From: Salibacterium qingdaonense
Lineage (GTDB): Bacteria; Bacillota; Bacilli; Bacillales; Marinococcaceae
Assembly: GCF_900114715.1 (NCBI RefSeq)
Contig: NZ_FOTY01000003.1
Coordinates: 1-64,000 of the forward strand
DNA: 64,000 bases
Direction: 5' to 3'
This document shows positions 1-7,545 of this stretch, in pieces; position 1 is the stretch's first letter, and every line of letters starts with the position of its first letter. The notes beneath the pieces were generated by a model that did not search any database, was not told where the DNA came from, and worked only from the letters and a program-made list of their open reading frames with translations. Made by a program: the position numbers and the translations under genes.

Positions 1-139
1 ATGAAGCCCACCTCAAGATGAGATTTCCCATCACATGAAGTGAGTAAGACCCCTGAGAGATGATCAGGTTGATAGGTCTGAGGTGGAAGCGTGGTGACAC
101 GTGCAGCTGACAGATACTAATCGGTCGAGGGCTTATCCT
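1..139 (+). rRNA. 23S rRNA, 3' end (partial)
   Basis: The window opens inside the last ~140 nt of a 23S rRNA gene. The stretch GACAGATACTAATCGGTCGA near 109-128 is the near-universal 3' terminus of bacilli 23S rRNA, and a 5S gene and tRNA cluster follow as expected. The 5' part lies outside the window. The exact 3' end is approximate. Confidence 0.95.
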
Positions 140-236
140 GAAGATGGTGGTTCGATTCAAGGCTCAAGCATTCGTTATGTCGTTTTGAGGGAACATCGTT
201 CCCTGCCCAACAAAAAGCCCGCTAAAGGGCACCAGG

Positions 237-353
<117 letters not shown>

Positions 354-420
354 TGGACATTTTCTTTTTGAAATGTTAAGATGCTCAAGTATCACATTAT
401 AAAAGAAATATACTACATAT

Positions 421-495
421 TCCACAGTAGCTCAGTGGTAGAGCTATCGGCTGTTAACCGATCGGTCGCAGGTTCGAATCCTGCCTGTGGAGCCA
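421..495 (+). tRNA. tRNA-Asn (GTT)
   Basis: Complete cloverleaf with encoded CCA; anticodon loop CTGTTAA. First of 16 tRNAs whose order (Asn-Ser-Glu-Val-fMet-Asp-Phe-Thr-Tyr-Trp-His-Gln-Gly-Cys-Leu-Leu) matches the B. subtilis trnD cluster as I know it. Confidence 0.97.
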
Positions 496-499
496 ACCT

Positions 500-592
500 G
501 GAGAGCTGTCCGAGTGGCCGAAGGAGCACGATTGGAAATCGTGTAGGCGGTGTTGAGCCGTCTCGAGGGTTCGAATCCCTCGCTCTCCGCCA
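500..592 (+). tRNA. tRNA-Ser (GGA)
   Basis: Class II tRNA of 93 nt with a long variable arm, anticodon GGA and encoded CCA. The acceptor stem GGAGAGC pairs with GCTCTCC. Confidence 0.97.
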
Positions 593-610
593 TTTCATTA
601 CATAAAGAAA

Positions 611-685
611 GGCCCGTTGGTCAAGTGGTTAAGACACCGCCCTTTCACGGCGGTAACACGGGTTCGAATCCCGTACGGGTCACCA
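611..685 (+). tRNA. tRNA-Glu (TTC)
   Basis: Cloverleaf with anticodon stem CCGCC/GGCGG enclosing loop CTTTCAC (anticodon TTC) and encoded CCA. Confidence 0.97.
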
Positions 686-694
686 TTTACATAT

Positions 695-770
695 GGAGGG
701 TTAGCTCAGCTGGGAGAGCATCTGCCTTACAAGCAGGAGGTCGGCGGTTCGATCCCGTCACCCTCCACCA
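695..770 (+). tRNA. tRNA-Val (TAC)
   Basis: Acceptor GGAGGGT pairs with ACCCTCC (GGAGGGT...CACCCTCC); anticodon TAC; encoded CCA. Confidence 0.97.
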
Positions 771-783
771 TGATAAAACACAT

Positions 784-860
<77 letters not shown>

Positions 861-914
861 ATTTTCAATAAACATACTTCAAACGCAGCAAAAGCTGAAA
901 CAGTGTTTTTCCAT

Positions 915-1260
915 CTTGCTTTTGGAAAGAAAAAGCAGGAAGGTCGAGGAAACAAGAGAGTGAAGGAGGGAACGTACTCCAGTACGTGACCTGACGACAC
1001 GAACGAAGTTGACATCGACATTCGTCTGACCTTACCTTTTTGAAAGAAGAAACAAGAAGGTCAAGGAAGCAAGAGAGTAGAGGAGGGAACGTACTCCAGT
1101 ACGTGACCTGACGATGCGAACGCAGCTGACGCTGAGATTTGCCTCCTTGCTTTTGGAAAGAAGAAGCAAGAAGGTCGAGGAAACAAGAGAGTGGAGGAGG
1201 GAACGTACCTCAGTACGTGACCTGACGACACGAACGCAGTTGACGAAGAGATTCGCAGCT
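915..1260 (+). repeat. Three tandem ~115 bp repeats inside the tRNA cluster
   Basis: Three head-to-tail units (about 915-1030, 1031-1145 and 1146-1260) fill the otherwise gene-free 415 nt between tRNA-fMet and tRNA-Asp. Each unit has a TTTGGAAAGAA-like start, a purine-rich AGGTCGAGGAAACAAGAGAG block, a short palindrome of type CGTACtccaGTACG, then GTGACCTGACGA and GAACGCAGTTGAC-like ends. Units differ by scattered substitutions. No plausible coding sequence is present; minus-strand reading frames here only reflect the repetition. Confidence 0.85.
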
Positions 1261-1275
1261 TATTCTTTTCAAAAA

Positions 1276-1351
1276 GGGCCTGTGGTGTAGCGGTTAACAT
1301 GCCTGCCTGTCACGCAGGAGATCGCGGGTTCGATTCCCGTCAGGCCCGCCA
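1276..1351 (+). tRNA. tRNA-Asp (GTC)
   Basis: Acceptor GGGCCTG pairs with CAGGCCC; anticodon loop CTGTCAC gives GTC; encoded CCA. First tRNA after the triple repeat. Confidence 0.97.
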
Positions 1352-1394
1352 TTTACTTACTATTCAGCCTTTAACCAAAAAGGCAGCATAAGAT

Positions 1395-1470
1395 GGCTCG
1401 ATAGCTCAGTCGGTAGAGCAGTGGACTGAAAATCCTCGTGTCGGCGGTTCGATTCCGTCTCGAGCCACCA
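1395..1470 (+). tRNA. tRNA-Phe (GAA)
   Basis: Acceptor GGCTCGA pairs with TCGAGCC; anticodon GAA; encoded CCA. Confidence 0.97.
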
Positions 1471-1477
1471 TTTTTGT

Positions 1478-1553
1478 GCCGGTCTAGCTCAATTGGCAGA
1501 GCAACTGACTTGTAATCAGTAGGTTGGGGGTTCAATTCCTCTGGCCGGCACCA
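1478..1553 (+). tRNA. tRNA-Thr (TGT)
   Basis: Acceptor GCCGGTC pairs with GGCCGGC (one G-T pair); anticodon TGT; encoded CCA. Confidence 0.97.
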
Positions 1554-1566
1554 TTTTTGAAAAAAT

Positions 1567-1651
1567 GGAGGGGTAGCGAAGTTGGCCAAACGCGGCGGAC
1601 TGTAAATCCGCTCCTTCGGGTTCGGCGGTTCGAATCCGTCCCCCTCCACCA
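1567..1651 (+). tRNA. tRNA-Tyr (GTA)
   Basis: Class II tRNA with extended variable arm; acceptor GGAGGGG pairs with CCCCTCC; anticodon GTA; encoded CCA. Confidence 0.97.
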
Positions 1652-1660
1652 TTTTAAAAC

Positions 1661-1734
1661 AGGGGTATAGTTCAAAGGCAGAACAGCGGTCTCCAAAACC
1701 GTCAATGTGGGTTCGATTCCTACTACCCCTGCCA
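1661..1734 (+). tRNA. tRNA-Trp (CCA)
   Basis: Acceptor AGGGGTA pairs with TACCCCT; anticodon CCA; encoded terminal CCA. Confidence 0.97.
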
Positions 1735-1756
1735 TTTTTATTTCTTTTTTTAAAAT

Positions 1757-1833
1757 GGCGGTTGTGGCGAAGTGGTTAACGCACCGGATTGTGGCTCCGG
1801 CATGCATGGGTTCGACTCCCATCAATCGCCCCA
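1757..1833 (+). tRNA. tRNA-His (GTG)
   Basis: Anticodon GTG. An extra 5' G (position -1) faces discriminator C73, the identity element of bacterial tRNA-His. Encoded CCA. Confidence 0.96.
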
Positions 1834-1843
1834 TTCTACAATT

Positions 1844-1918
1844 TGGGCTATAGCCAAGCGGTAAGGCATCGGATTTTGATTCCGTGATGCGCTGGTTCGA
1901 ATCCAGCTAGCCCAGCCA
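1844..1918 (+). tRNA. tRNA-Gln (TTG)
   Basis: Acceptor TGGGCTA pairs with TAGCCCA; anticodon TTG; encoded CCA. Confidence 0.97.
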
Positions 1919-1921
1919 CAT

Positions 1922-1996
1922 GCGGAAGTAGTTCAGTGGTAGAACACCACCTTGCCAAGGTGGGGGTCGCGGGTTCGAATCCCGTCTTCCGCTCCA
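1922..1996 (+). tRNA. tRNA-Gly (GCC)
   Basis: Anticodon stem CCACC/GGTGG enclosing TTGCCAA (anticodon GCC); discriminator T; encoded CCA. Confidence 0.97.
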
Positions 1997-2036
1997 GTTA
2001 TCACAATATGTGCATGGGTATCATATGGTACCACAT

Positions 2037-2111
2037 GGCGGTATAGCCAAGTGGTAAGGCACGGGTCTGCAAAACCCTTATTCCCCGGTTCGAATCCGGG
2101 TACCGCCTCCA
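2037..2111 (+). tRNA. tRNA-Cys (GCA)
   Basis: Acceptor GGCGGTA pairs with TACCGCC; anticodon GCA; encoded CCA. Confidence 0.97.
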
Positions 2112-2127
2112 CTTCACATCTACCTCT

Positions 2128-2218
2128 GCCGGGGTGGTGGAATGGGCAGACACACAGGACTTAAAATCCTGCGGTTGGTCTACCAACCGTGCCGGTTCAA
2201 GTCCGGCCCTCGGCACCA
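2128..2218 (+). tRNA. tRNA-Leu (TAA)
   Basis: Class II tRNA with long variable arm; anticodon stem CAGGA/TCCTG around CTTAAAA (anticodon TAA); encoded CCA. Confidence 0.97.
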
Positions 2219-2243
2219 ATTTTAATTTGGTACTTAACAGGAT

Positions 2244-2326
2244 GGCGGTGTGGCGGAACTGGCAGACGCGCACGACTCAAAATCGTGTTCTTCGGAGTGT
2301 GGGTTCGAGTCCCACCACCGCTACCA
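2244..2326 (+). tRNA. tRNA-Leu (CAA)
   Basis: Anticodon stem CACGA/TCGTG around CTCAAAA (anticodon CAA); long variable arm; encoded CCA. Last tRNA of the cluster. Confidence 0.97.
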
Positions 2327-2413
2327 TGCTTATAGCTATGATTTATGCTTTAAAACCTTTCCCTTTAATGTGTGGATGGTTTTTTATTTTATGTTATTAT
2401 AAAGCCAATATGA

Positions 2414-2452
2414 AAAACCCCCGTTTCACCGTAAATACGTGACGGGGGTTTT
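2414..2452 (+). terminator. Rho-independent terminator of the rRNA/tRNA operon
   Basis: Perfect 11 bp stem AAAACCCCCGT / ACGGGGGTTTT followed by a T-rich tract, about 90 nt after the last tRNA. The A/T ends allow it to act in both directions and so also to end the small minus-strand gene that stops at 2462. Confidence 0.9.
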
Positions 2453-2461
2453 GTTTACACT

Positions 2462-2635
2462 TTACTCCTGTTTTTTATCAGAAGAGGAGGAGTTTTTAGA
2501 TTTATGCTTTTGCTTCATCTCTTTTTCTTCGATCTTTAAATCTTCCAACGGTATGAGGTCTTCATGAATGGTAGGCGGTGGATCTGAGGTGGTACGGACT
2601 TTTTTGTTTTTATTCCGATATCCCGTTTCAGTCAT
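2462..2635 (-). CDS. Small charged hypothetical protein (57 aa)
   Basis: An ATG open reading frame of 57 codons preceded by a strong AAGGAGG site 6 nt upstream and ending just before the bidirectional terminator at 2414-2452. The product begins MTETGYRNKNKK and is strongly hydrophilic, rich in Lys, Glu and Ser, with a C-terminal KHKSKNSSSSDKKQE-type tail. It has no signal peptide, membrane segment or cysteine. I do not recognise the family. The ribosome binding site and clean ends support a real gene. Confidence 0.7.
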   Translation of the reverse strand: MTETGYRNKNKKVRTTSDPPPTIHEDLIPLEDLKIEEKEMKQKHKSKNSSSSDKKQE

Positions 2636-2768
2636 GGAACAACCTCCTTTTTATCGTCTATATTTGTTTATACCCCGCATGGATAATGAAAAAACGTAAG
2701 AGTCGGAAGGTACGTTATCAGTCAGCTATGCCATGATAAGAAAAGGGTTTCAGAAAAAATGATGTAAT

Positions 2769-2817
2769 GGAAGACTTCCGCTGCATGGGATAATCCCTTA
2801 CGGCGGAAGCTTTTTTA
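2769..2817. terminator. Stem-loop with T-run between convergent transcripts
   Basis: CTTCCGC...GGGA TAA TCCC...GCGGAAG forms a bulged hairpin followed on the plus strand by GCTTTTTT. It abuts the stop codon of the minus-strand B3/B4-domain gene. Polarity is best for plus-strand transcripts, although no plus-strand gene is evident just upstream. Confidence 0.55.
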
Positions 2818-3516
2818 TCAATGAGGAGCATGTTGAAAGTTCGTTTTGTTTTGATCCAGAAGATAAATACTGTTGCTCCCGCTGTGAAGCTGAATAAACA
2901 TATTGGAAGCAGCCTGGAGAAGCTGTTCTGCCTCATCCTGCGGAAGGGAAGGGGGAATATAAAAGATTTGGACAGCGTTTGTTGTATCTGTCGTCGTCAT
3001 TGTTCGGGCGGCATCAACAATAGGACTGCCGAAGGGGCCTCTCTTATCAAAACCGGCTAATTTACCTTCCATGTTGTTCATCCGTCCATTCAGCCCTTCC
3101 ATTGCCTCCTCTTCCTGTCCCAGTCTGATTTTGATATAATCATTCAAGGCATGTCCGTCATAAATACCGACCGGCATGTCATATTGAAGCGAAAAGAAGT
3201 TGTTCACATCTGCTGCTGAGTGAATAAACGGGAGATCTTTTCCATTGCTGATTCGTCTTAATAACGCTTCGTGGGAAGGACGGTACCGTTTAGGATCGAT
3301 GCCGAGATCCCGGAAGATGCTGCGCCACTCTTTGACGCCTTCGTACTCATCGACGGGACGTTCATCCAGGTCGGTGCGCACGGTTTCCTGGAAGTATTCG
3401 AGACGACCTTTCAACATAGAGGGCGAATCACCCACGACAATATTTTCATATACAATAATACCGATCTTAAGATCAGGTACCCTTTTAAATAGGTTTTTAT
3501 CAAGCGAAAAGAGCAT
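2818..3516 (-). CDS. B3/B4 tRNA-binding domain protein
   Basis: This 232 aa protein matches the free-standing B3/B4 domain family, related to the tRNA-editing domain of phenylalanyl-tRNA synthetase beta subunit. Family features seen include the central FFSLQYDMPVGIYD region, the following DYIKIRLGQEEE stretch and the C-terminal FYIPPSL segment. The role is uncertain; editing or trans-acting clearance of mischarged tRNA has been proposed for relatives. It is soluble, with no signal peptide. The ATG start has a GAGGTGAG site upstream. It is a single gene transcribed away from queG. Confidence 0.8.
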   Translation of the reverse strand: MLFSLDKNLFKRVPDLKIGIIVYENIVVGDSPSMLKGRLEYFQETVRTDLDERPVDEYEGVKEWRSIFRDLGIDPKRYRPSHEALLRRISNGKDLPFIHSAADVNNFFSLQYDMPVGIYDGHALNDYIKIRLGQEEEAMEGLNGRMNNMEGKLAGFDKRGPFGSPIVDAARTMTTTDTTNAVQIFYIPPSLPQDEAEQLLQAASNMFIQLHSGSNSIYLLDQNKTNFQHAPH

Positions 3517-3596
3517 ATTCTCACCTCTGCTGCCAATTGTTGCGTAAAGTGTACCATATCCAATATTCGATATAAAAGATAAAAGAAGGGAGCGAA

Positions 3597-4736
3597 ATGA
3601 TGACAGGAGCAGAACTTAAAGAAAAGATTGCTGCCTACAGCAAAGAAATCGGGATTGACAAAATCGGTTTTGCTTCGACAGATCCTTTCCTCACGTTAAA
3701 GGACAGGCTGATTGAACAGCAGCGCCTTCAGTACCATTCCGGATTTGAAGAACCGGATATTGAGAAACGGACCGAACCGGAGCGTTTGCTGCCCGAAGCA
3801 AAGACGATTATTTCGATTGCTCTGGCATATCCTTCCAAAATGGAAAATGAACCGAAAAGCAGGAAAGGTGACCGGCGCGGCATGTTCTGTCGTGCTTCCT
3901 GGGGGGTGGATTATCATAATGTGCTGAAGGATCGTCTACAGAAGCTGGAGGATTATATCCAGGAAATTGCCCCAGAGGCACGGAACCAGTCGATGGTCGA
4001 TACCGGGGAGCTCTCCGACCGGGCGGTTGCCGAACGGGCCGGCATCGGTTGGAGCGGCAAAAACTGTGCGATTATTACACCGGAATTTGGGTCGTATGTG
4101 TATCTTGGAGAGATGATCACCACACTTTCGCTGGAACCGGATAAAGAGATCACGGATCAATGCGGCACGTGCAACAAGTGTGTGGATGCCTGTCCGACTG
4201 GAGCTCTCGTTCAAGGGGGCCAGCTTGATGCAGGGAAGTGTATTGCCTATTTAACGTTGACTAAGGGATCCCTGCCGGAACGGTTCCGCAAAAAAATCGG
4301 CAACCGGCTCTACGGTTGTGACACGTGCCAGACGGTATGTCCGGAAAATAAAGGAATGGACCACCATCAGCATGAAGAATTCGAGCCGGATCCGGAAGTG
4401 GTCAAGCCCAGTCTGGAGCCGCTTCTTACGATCAGCAACCGTGAGTTTAAAAACACATTTGGTCCTATCGCCGGTTCGTGGCGGGGGAAGAAGCCGATAC
4501 AGCGCAATGCCGTTCTCGCTCTGGGTACGTATAAAGCGGAAGAAGCATTGGATTCACTTGTTCACGTGCTCCACCGGGATCCGCGGCCGGTCATCCGGGG
4601 TTCAGCTGCCTGGTCGCTCGGCCAGATCGGAACCAAAGAAGCAGTAGAAGCTTTGTATGAGGCAGAGCAGCACGAATCGGAGGAGGATGTGCAGGAGGAA
4701 ATTGCGAGCGCCAAAGCCCCGCACGCTGTTCCATAA
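3597..4736 (+). CDS. queG: Epoxyqueuosine reductase QueG
   Basis: Cobalamin- and 4Fe-4S-dependent enzyme that reduces epoxyqueuosine to queuosine, the last step of tRNA wobble-base (Q34) synthesis. The two ferredoxin-like clusters are visible as CGTCNKCVDACP (from ~Cys189) and CDTCQTVCPENK (from ~Cys241). The VDTGELSDRAVAE segment near 133-146 carries the family's conserved acid. The C-terminal ~60 residues form HEAT-like repeats, as in Firmicutes QueG (379 aa, normal length). An AGAAGGGAG site precedes tandem ATG codons; either could be used. In B. subtilis queG (yhbA) lies beside yhbB and trmL, and the same neighbourhood appears here with ogt inserted 12 nt downstream. Confidence 0.95.
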   Translation: MMTGAELKEKIAAYSKEIGIDKIGFASTDPFLTLKDRLIEQQRLQYHSGFEEPDIEKRTEPERLLPEAKTIISIALAYPSKMENEPKSRKGDRRGMFCRASWGVDYHNVLKDRLQKLEDYIQEIAPEARNQSMVDTGELSDRAVAERAGIGWSGKNCAIITPEFGSYVYLGEMITTLSLEPDKEITDQCGTCNKCVDACPTGALVQGGQLDAGKCIAYLTLTKGSLPERFRKKIGNRLYGCDTCQTVCPENKGMDHHQHEEFEPDPEVVKPSLEPLLTISNREFKNTFGPIAGSWRGKKPIQRNAVLALGTYKAEEALDSLVHVLHRDPRPVIRGSAAWSLGQIGTKEAVEALYEAEQHESEEDVQEEIASAKAPHAVP

Positions 4737-4748
4737 GGAGATGATGGT

Positions 4749-5279
4749 ATGAGCACACCGCAGCCTTTGTTGTACCAGGAAATGAAAAGCCCCGTCGGAT
4801 GGATTACCACTGCAGCCACGTCGTCGGGACTGTGTGTGCTGCATTACGGGAGGGCTGAAGATGTCATAGAGCAGATCAAACCTTGGTTGAATCGTTACAG
4901 ACTTTCCAGCCGGTGGGAAAAAGATAGTTCCGACACTCACGGCATCCTCATGCAGCTCCATGAATACTTTGACAGACGCCGTCATTCTTTTGATGTCCCG
5001 CTGGATTTATACGGCACCGCATTTCAAAAAGCAGTATGGAACGCCCTGTACGATATTCCATACGGGGAAACGAGGTCCTATAAAGATATCGCCGAAGCAG
5101 TACAGTCTCCGAAGGCAGTCCGGGCTGTGGGCATGGCCAACAACAAAAACCCTGTTTCTCTTGTCATTCCCTGCCACCGTGTGATTGGAAGCAATGGAAA
5201 AATGATAGGATATGGATCGGGTATAGATAAAAAAGAATACCTGCTACAGATGGAAGGAAGCGTTTCTGCTCCTTCCTGA
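4749..5279 (+). CDS. ogt: Methylated-DNA--protein-cysteine methyltransferase (Ogt)
   Basis: Suicide DNA repair protein that moves the alkyl group of O6-alkylguanine to its own cysteine. The diagnostic IPCHRVI motif is present with acceptor Cys142, and the upstream helix-turn-helix segment GETRSYKDIAEAV followed by RAVGMANNKNP is typical. At 176 aa it is a normal-length Ogt without an AdaA domain. It begins 12 nt after queG behind AAGGAGATG, so the two are probably cotranscribed. A terminator follows at 5285. Confidence 0.95.
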   Translation: MSTPQPLLYQEMKSPVGWITTAATSSGLCVLHYGRAEDVIEQIKPWLNRYRLSSRWEKDSSDTHGILMQLHEYFDRRRHSFDVPLDLYGTAFQKAVWNALYDIPYGETRSYKDIAEAVQSPKAVRAVGMANNKNPVSLVIPCHRVIGSNGKMIGYGSGIDKKEYLLQMEGSVSAPS

Positions 5280-5284
5280 ACATA

Positions 5285-5314
5285 AAAAGGCATCGCGGCA
5301 GGCGGATGCCTTTC
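5285..5314 (+). terminator. Terminator after ogt
   Basis: AAAGGCATC / GATGCCTTT stem followed by CTATTTTTC, directly after the ogt stop codon. Confidence 0.8.
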
Positions 5315-5400
5315 TATTTTTCTACACGCCAAAAGGAATGACCACTCTTTCTCCTTAATAGAATGAGTCAGTGGCAGAACAAGTAGGAGGAGGGGTGAAA

Positions 5401-6294
5401 ATGAAGAGAAAGTGGTTGGAATCCTGGGAAAAGCACTTGCAGCAGTGGATGTCTTTTCAGCTCCAGCGCAGCCAGGCCCAGGCAAAACCGGCTAAAACCA
5501 TCCCGCAGGAAACAGAGATGCTCCGGCGCTTCAAGAGAACCCTCGAGCGCAGGGGCGCAGAGCTTTTGAAAATCAAAATCAAGTGTCATCCCTACCGGCT
5601 GCAGCGGTTTGAAAAACAGGAACATATCTATTATAAGCTGCATCTCATACGGATTTTAAAAATCAACGAACAGTATCATATGGAAGAACAGTGGATACCA
5701 AGAATGATGAAAACACATGACGGGCATGTGATTATTGATCAGGAGCAGCCGCAGCCGGTACAAAGACAGTCTCGTACAGGGCAGCCGATTTATCCGGAGC
5801 AGCGTTTTTTTTCCTATGACCGTAGAAAAGCTGTACAGTATGCGGAAACTTGGTGGGATGATTACAATCCTGATTATCAGGCATTTTCGGATAACTGTAC
5901 GAATTTTATATCGCAGTGCCTGCGGGCAGGGGACGCTCCGATGAGGGGGCAGCCGGACCGGGGAAGCGGTTGGTGGTATACCGGCGGGAACTGGAGTTAC
6001 AGCTGGTCGGTAGCGCATTCGTTTCGTTGGTATTTAAGCAGCTCGGACAGCGGTTTAACAGCAGCGGAAACGGAGAAGCCGGAGAACCTGGGACTGGGGG
6101 ATGTGATCTGCTACGATTTCAACGGAGATGACAACTGGCAGCATTCCACCATCGTTACCGGATTTGATGGAAATGGGGAACCTCTTGTGAATGCACAGAC
6201 GTCAAACAGCAGAGCACGTTACTGGACATATGAAGATTCCACCGCGTGGACGCCTGCCATCCGCTATAAATTTTTTCAAATTGGACAAGGATGA
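5401..6294 (+). CDS. Putative amidase-domain protein (YhbB-like)
   Basis: About 297 aa with an N-terminal basic, helical region and a C-terminal Amidase_6 (NlpC/P60-like papain-fold) domain from ~residue 130. The likely nucleophile is Cys166 in DNCTNFISQ; the partner His lies in [10 protein letters not shown]. Aromatic motifs [19 protein letters not shown] are typical. No clear signal peptide is seen, so the product may act in the mother cell or forespore. I chose the ATG at 5401 because GGAGGAGGGGTGAAA lies just upstream, rather than the GTG at 5371. Position between queG and trmL matches B. subtilis yhbB. Substrate is unknown; a peptidoglycan peptide is an inference. Confidence 0.8.
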   Translation: MKRKWLESWEKHLQQWMSFQLQRSQAQAKPAKTIPQETEMLRRFKRTLERRGAELLKIKIKCHPYRLQRFEKQEHIYYKLHLIRILKINEQYHMEEQWIPRMMKTHDGHVIIDQEQPQPVQRQSRTGQPIYPEQRFFSYDRRKAVQYAETWWDDYNPDYQAFSDNCTNFISQCLRAGDAPMRGQPDRGSGWWYTGGNWSYSWSVAHSFRWYLSSSDSGLTAAETEKPENLGLGDVICYDFNGDDNWQHSTIVTGFDGNGEPLVNAQTSNSRARYWTYEDSTAWTPAIRYKFFQIGQG

Positions 6295-6357
6295 AACAAG
6301 CGTTCCGGAAAAAGATATGATATAATATTTCAGGTTTTATCAAGATATCAGCTGACC

Positions 6358-6385
6358 ATCTGTGAAAGTTACAATCTTCACAGAT
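6358..6385. other. Inverted repeat upstream of trmL
   Basis: Perfect 9 bp inverted repeat ATCTGTGAA / TTCACAGAT with a 10 nt loop, 40 nt before trmL and followed by a T-rich stretch. It could be a weak terminator of the preceding gene or an operator. Confidence 0.45.
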
Positions 6386-6425
6386 GAACGTTTTATTTTA
6401 TATTAGTAGATGAGGAGCACGTTTC

Positions 6426-6899
6426 ATGAGTAATCACATTGTTTTATACCATCCTGAAATACCAGCCAATACCGGGAATATAGCCCGCACATGTGCAGGA
6501 ACAGGGACATTCCTGCATTTAATCCGGCCGCTCGGGTTTTCCACTGAGGATAAAATGCTGAAGCGGGCCGGCTGTGACTACTGGCCGGATGTGTTGATTT
6601 ATTATCATGATTCACTGGAAGAACTGTTTGAAGAATGGCCGGAGGGTGAGTTCCATATGATCGAAACAAACGGAGGCCGTCTGCATACCGAGTTCTCCTA
6701 CGGGGACCCGGCCAAAGACTATTTCTTTGTGTTCGGAAGTGAGTCGACAGGCCTTCCGGAAACCATAACCGACCGCTTTCAAGAGACGTGTTTGAGGATT
6801 CCGCAGAACGAAGCGGTTCGTTCCTTTAATTTGTCCAACTCAGCGGCCATCATTGTATTCGAAGCCCTCCGCCAGCAGCAGTTCCCTGGATTAACCTGA
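6426..6899 (+). CDS. trmL: tRNA (cytidine(34)-2'-O)-methyltransferase TrmL
   Basis: SPOUT-class methyltransferase that 2'-O-methylates the wobble base of tRNA-Leu isoacceptors using S-adenosylmethionine. The trefoil-knot motifs are visible: PEIPANTGNIAR at the N-terminus, FGSESTGLPE near 107-116, and IPQNEAVRSFNLSNSAAI near the C-terminus. At 157 aa it has the normal length (B. subtilis CspR). GATGAGGAG precedes the ATG. Both substrate leucine tRNAs (CAA and TAA) are encoded in the tRNA cluster of this window. Confidence 0.95.
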   Translation: MSNHIVLYHPEIPANTGNIARTCAGTGTFLHLIRPLGFSTEDKMLKRAGCDYWPDVLIYYHDSLEELFEEWPEGEFHMIETNGGRLHTEFSYGDPAKDYFFVFGSESTGLPETITDRFQETCLRIPQNEAVRSFNLSNSAAIIVFEALRQQQFPGLT

Positions 6900-6922
6900 A
6901 AAACGCAGAAGCACAGGAAGAA

Positions 6923-7268
6923 AAAAGAGTCTGGGACAAAACCTGTATAAGATAGAAAGATGCCGAACGATTTTAAAAAATCGTTCGGCATCTTTCGTTG
7001 CTGAGACAAACCGCTGCGCCAAAATGCTTCGCTTTCACTCCAGAGTACAAGGGCGACATCGGTTCGCTGGGGCTCACCGTGTCTTCTTTGCCGCGGGCAC
7101 GGCTCAAGCCTCCTCGGAAGAAAATCGCTTCCTGCGGGGTCCCCGAGACTCGTGCTGTTCTGAGCAGGAGTCGAAGCATTTTGGCTCCGCTGCCATTCGA
7201 CTGTTGAGCAACGATGCAAGACATTCGTGTTGTCCTTCACCTATTTTACTTTTGTCCCAGACTCTTTT
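6923..7268. repeat. 346 bp element bounded by perfect 19 bp inverted repeats
   Basis: The ends AAAAGAGTCTGGGACAAAA (6923-6941) and TTTTGTCCCAGACTCTTTT (7250-7268) are exact inverted repeats. Inside is a 13 bp hairpin of type ATGCCGAACGATT/AATCGTTCGGCAT (about 6961-6993) and a 64 bp block (7036-7099) repeated in reverse orientation at 59065-59128. No credible protein is encoded; open frames here lack a ribosome binding site. Related GAGTCTGGGACA inverted repeats are common between genes of Firmicutes. No convincing target duplication was found. Confidence 0.75.
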
Positions 7269-7278
7269 CCATTACGTA

Positions 7279-7368
7279 TTAGTGTTTGTGAGGCTTGTCT
7301 TCAAATCCGGCAGAAAGAATGGAGACCATGAATGTGACGCACAAACCAATCAATAGTACCAGTTTCAT
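7279..7368 (-). CDS. 29-residue single-span membrane peptide
   Basis: Short ATG frame encoding MKLVLLIGLCVTFMVSILSA and a polar tail ending DKPHKH. GAGGAGG lies 7 nt before the ATG, an ideal ribosome binding site. One hydrophobic helix (~residues 2-20) predicts a membrane-inserted small protein. An overlapping out-of-frame ATG 4 nt upstream gives only a 23-codon polar peptide and is less likely. No family is recognised. Confidence 0.55.
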   Translation of the reverse strand: MKLVLLIGLCVTFMVSILSAGFEDKPHKH

Positions 7369-7545
7369 GCATAAACCTCCTCGCTTGCGTTTACTGTTTC
7401 CCATTATACCTGAGAACATGTCGTATGTGAATGAAGGAAAAGACCGGTTACATGTTTTTGGTAAAAAACACAGCTGCCTGATATAATGAAAGCAGTATTC
7501 AGTTTTCTCCGGCTGGAGGAGTTTGATTCAGAAAGGATGATGGGG

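Noticed and set aside
2684-2734. 16-codon frame starting ATGAAAAAACG
   Set aside because: No ribosome binding site and no plausible product; likely chance.
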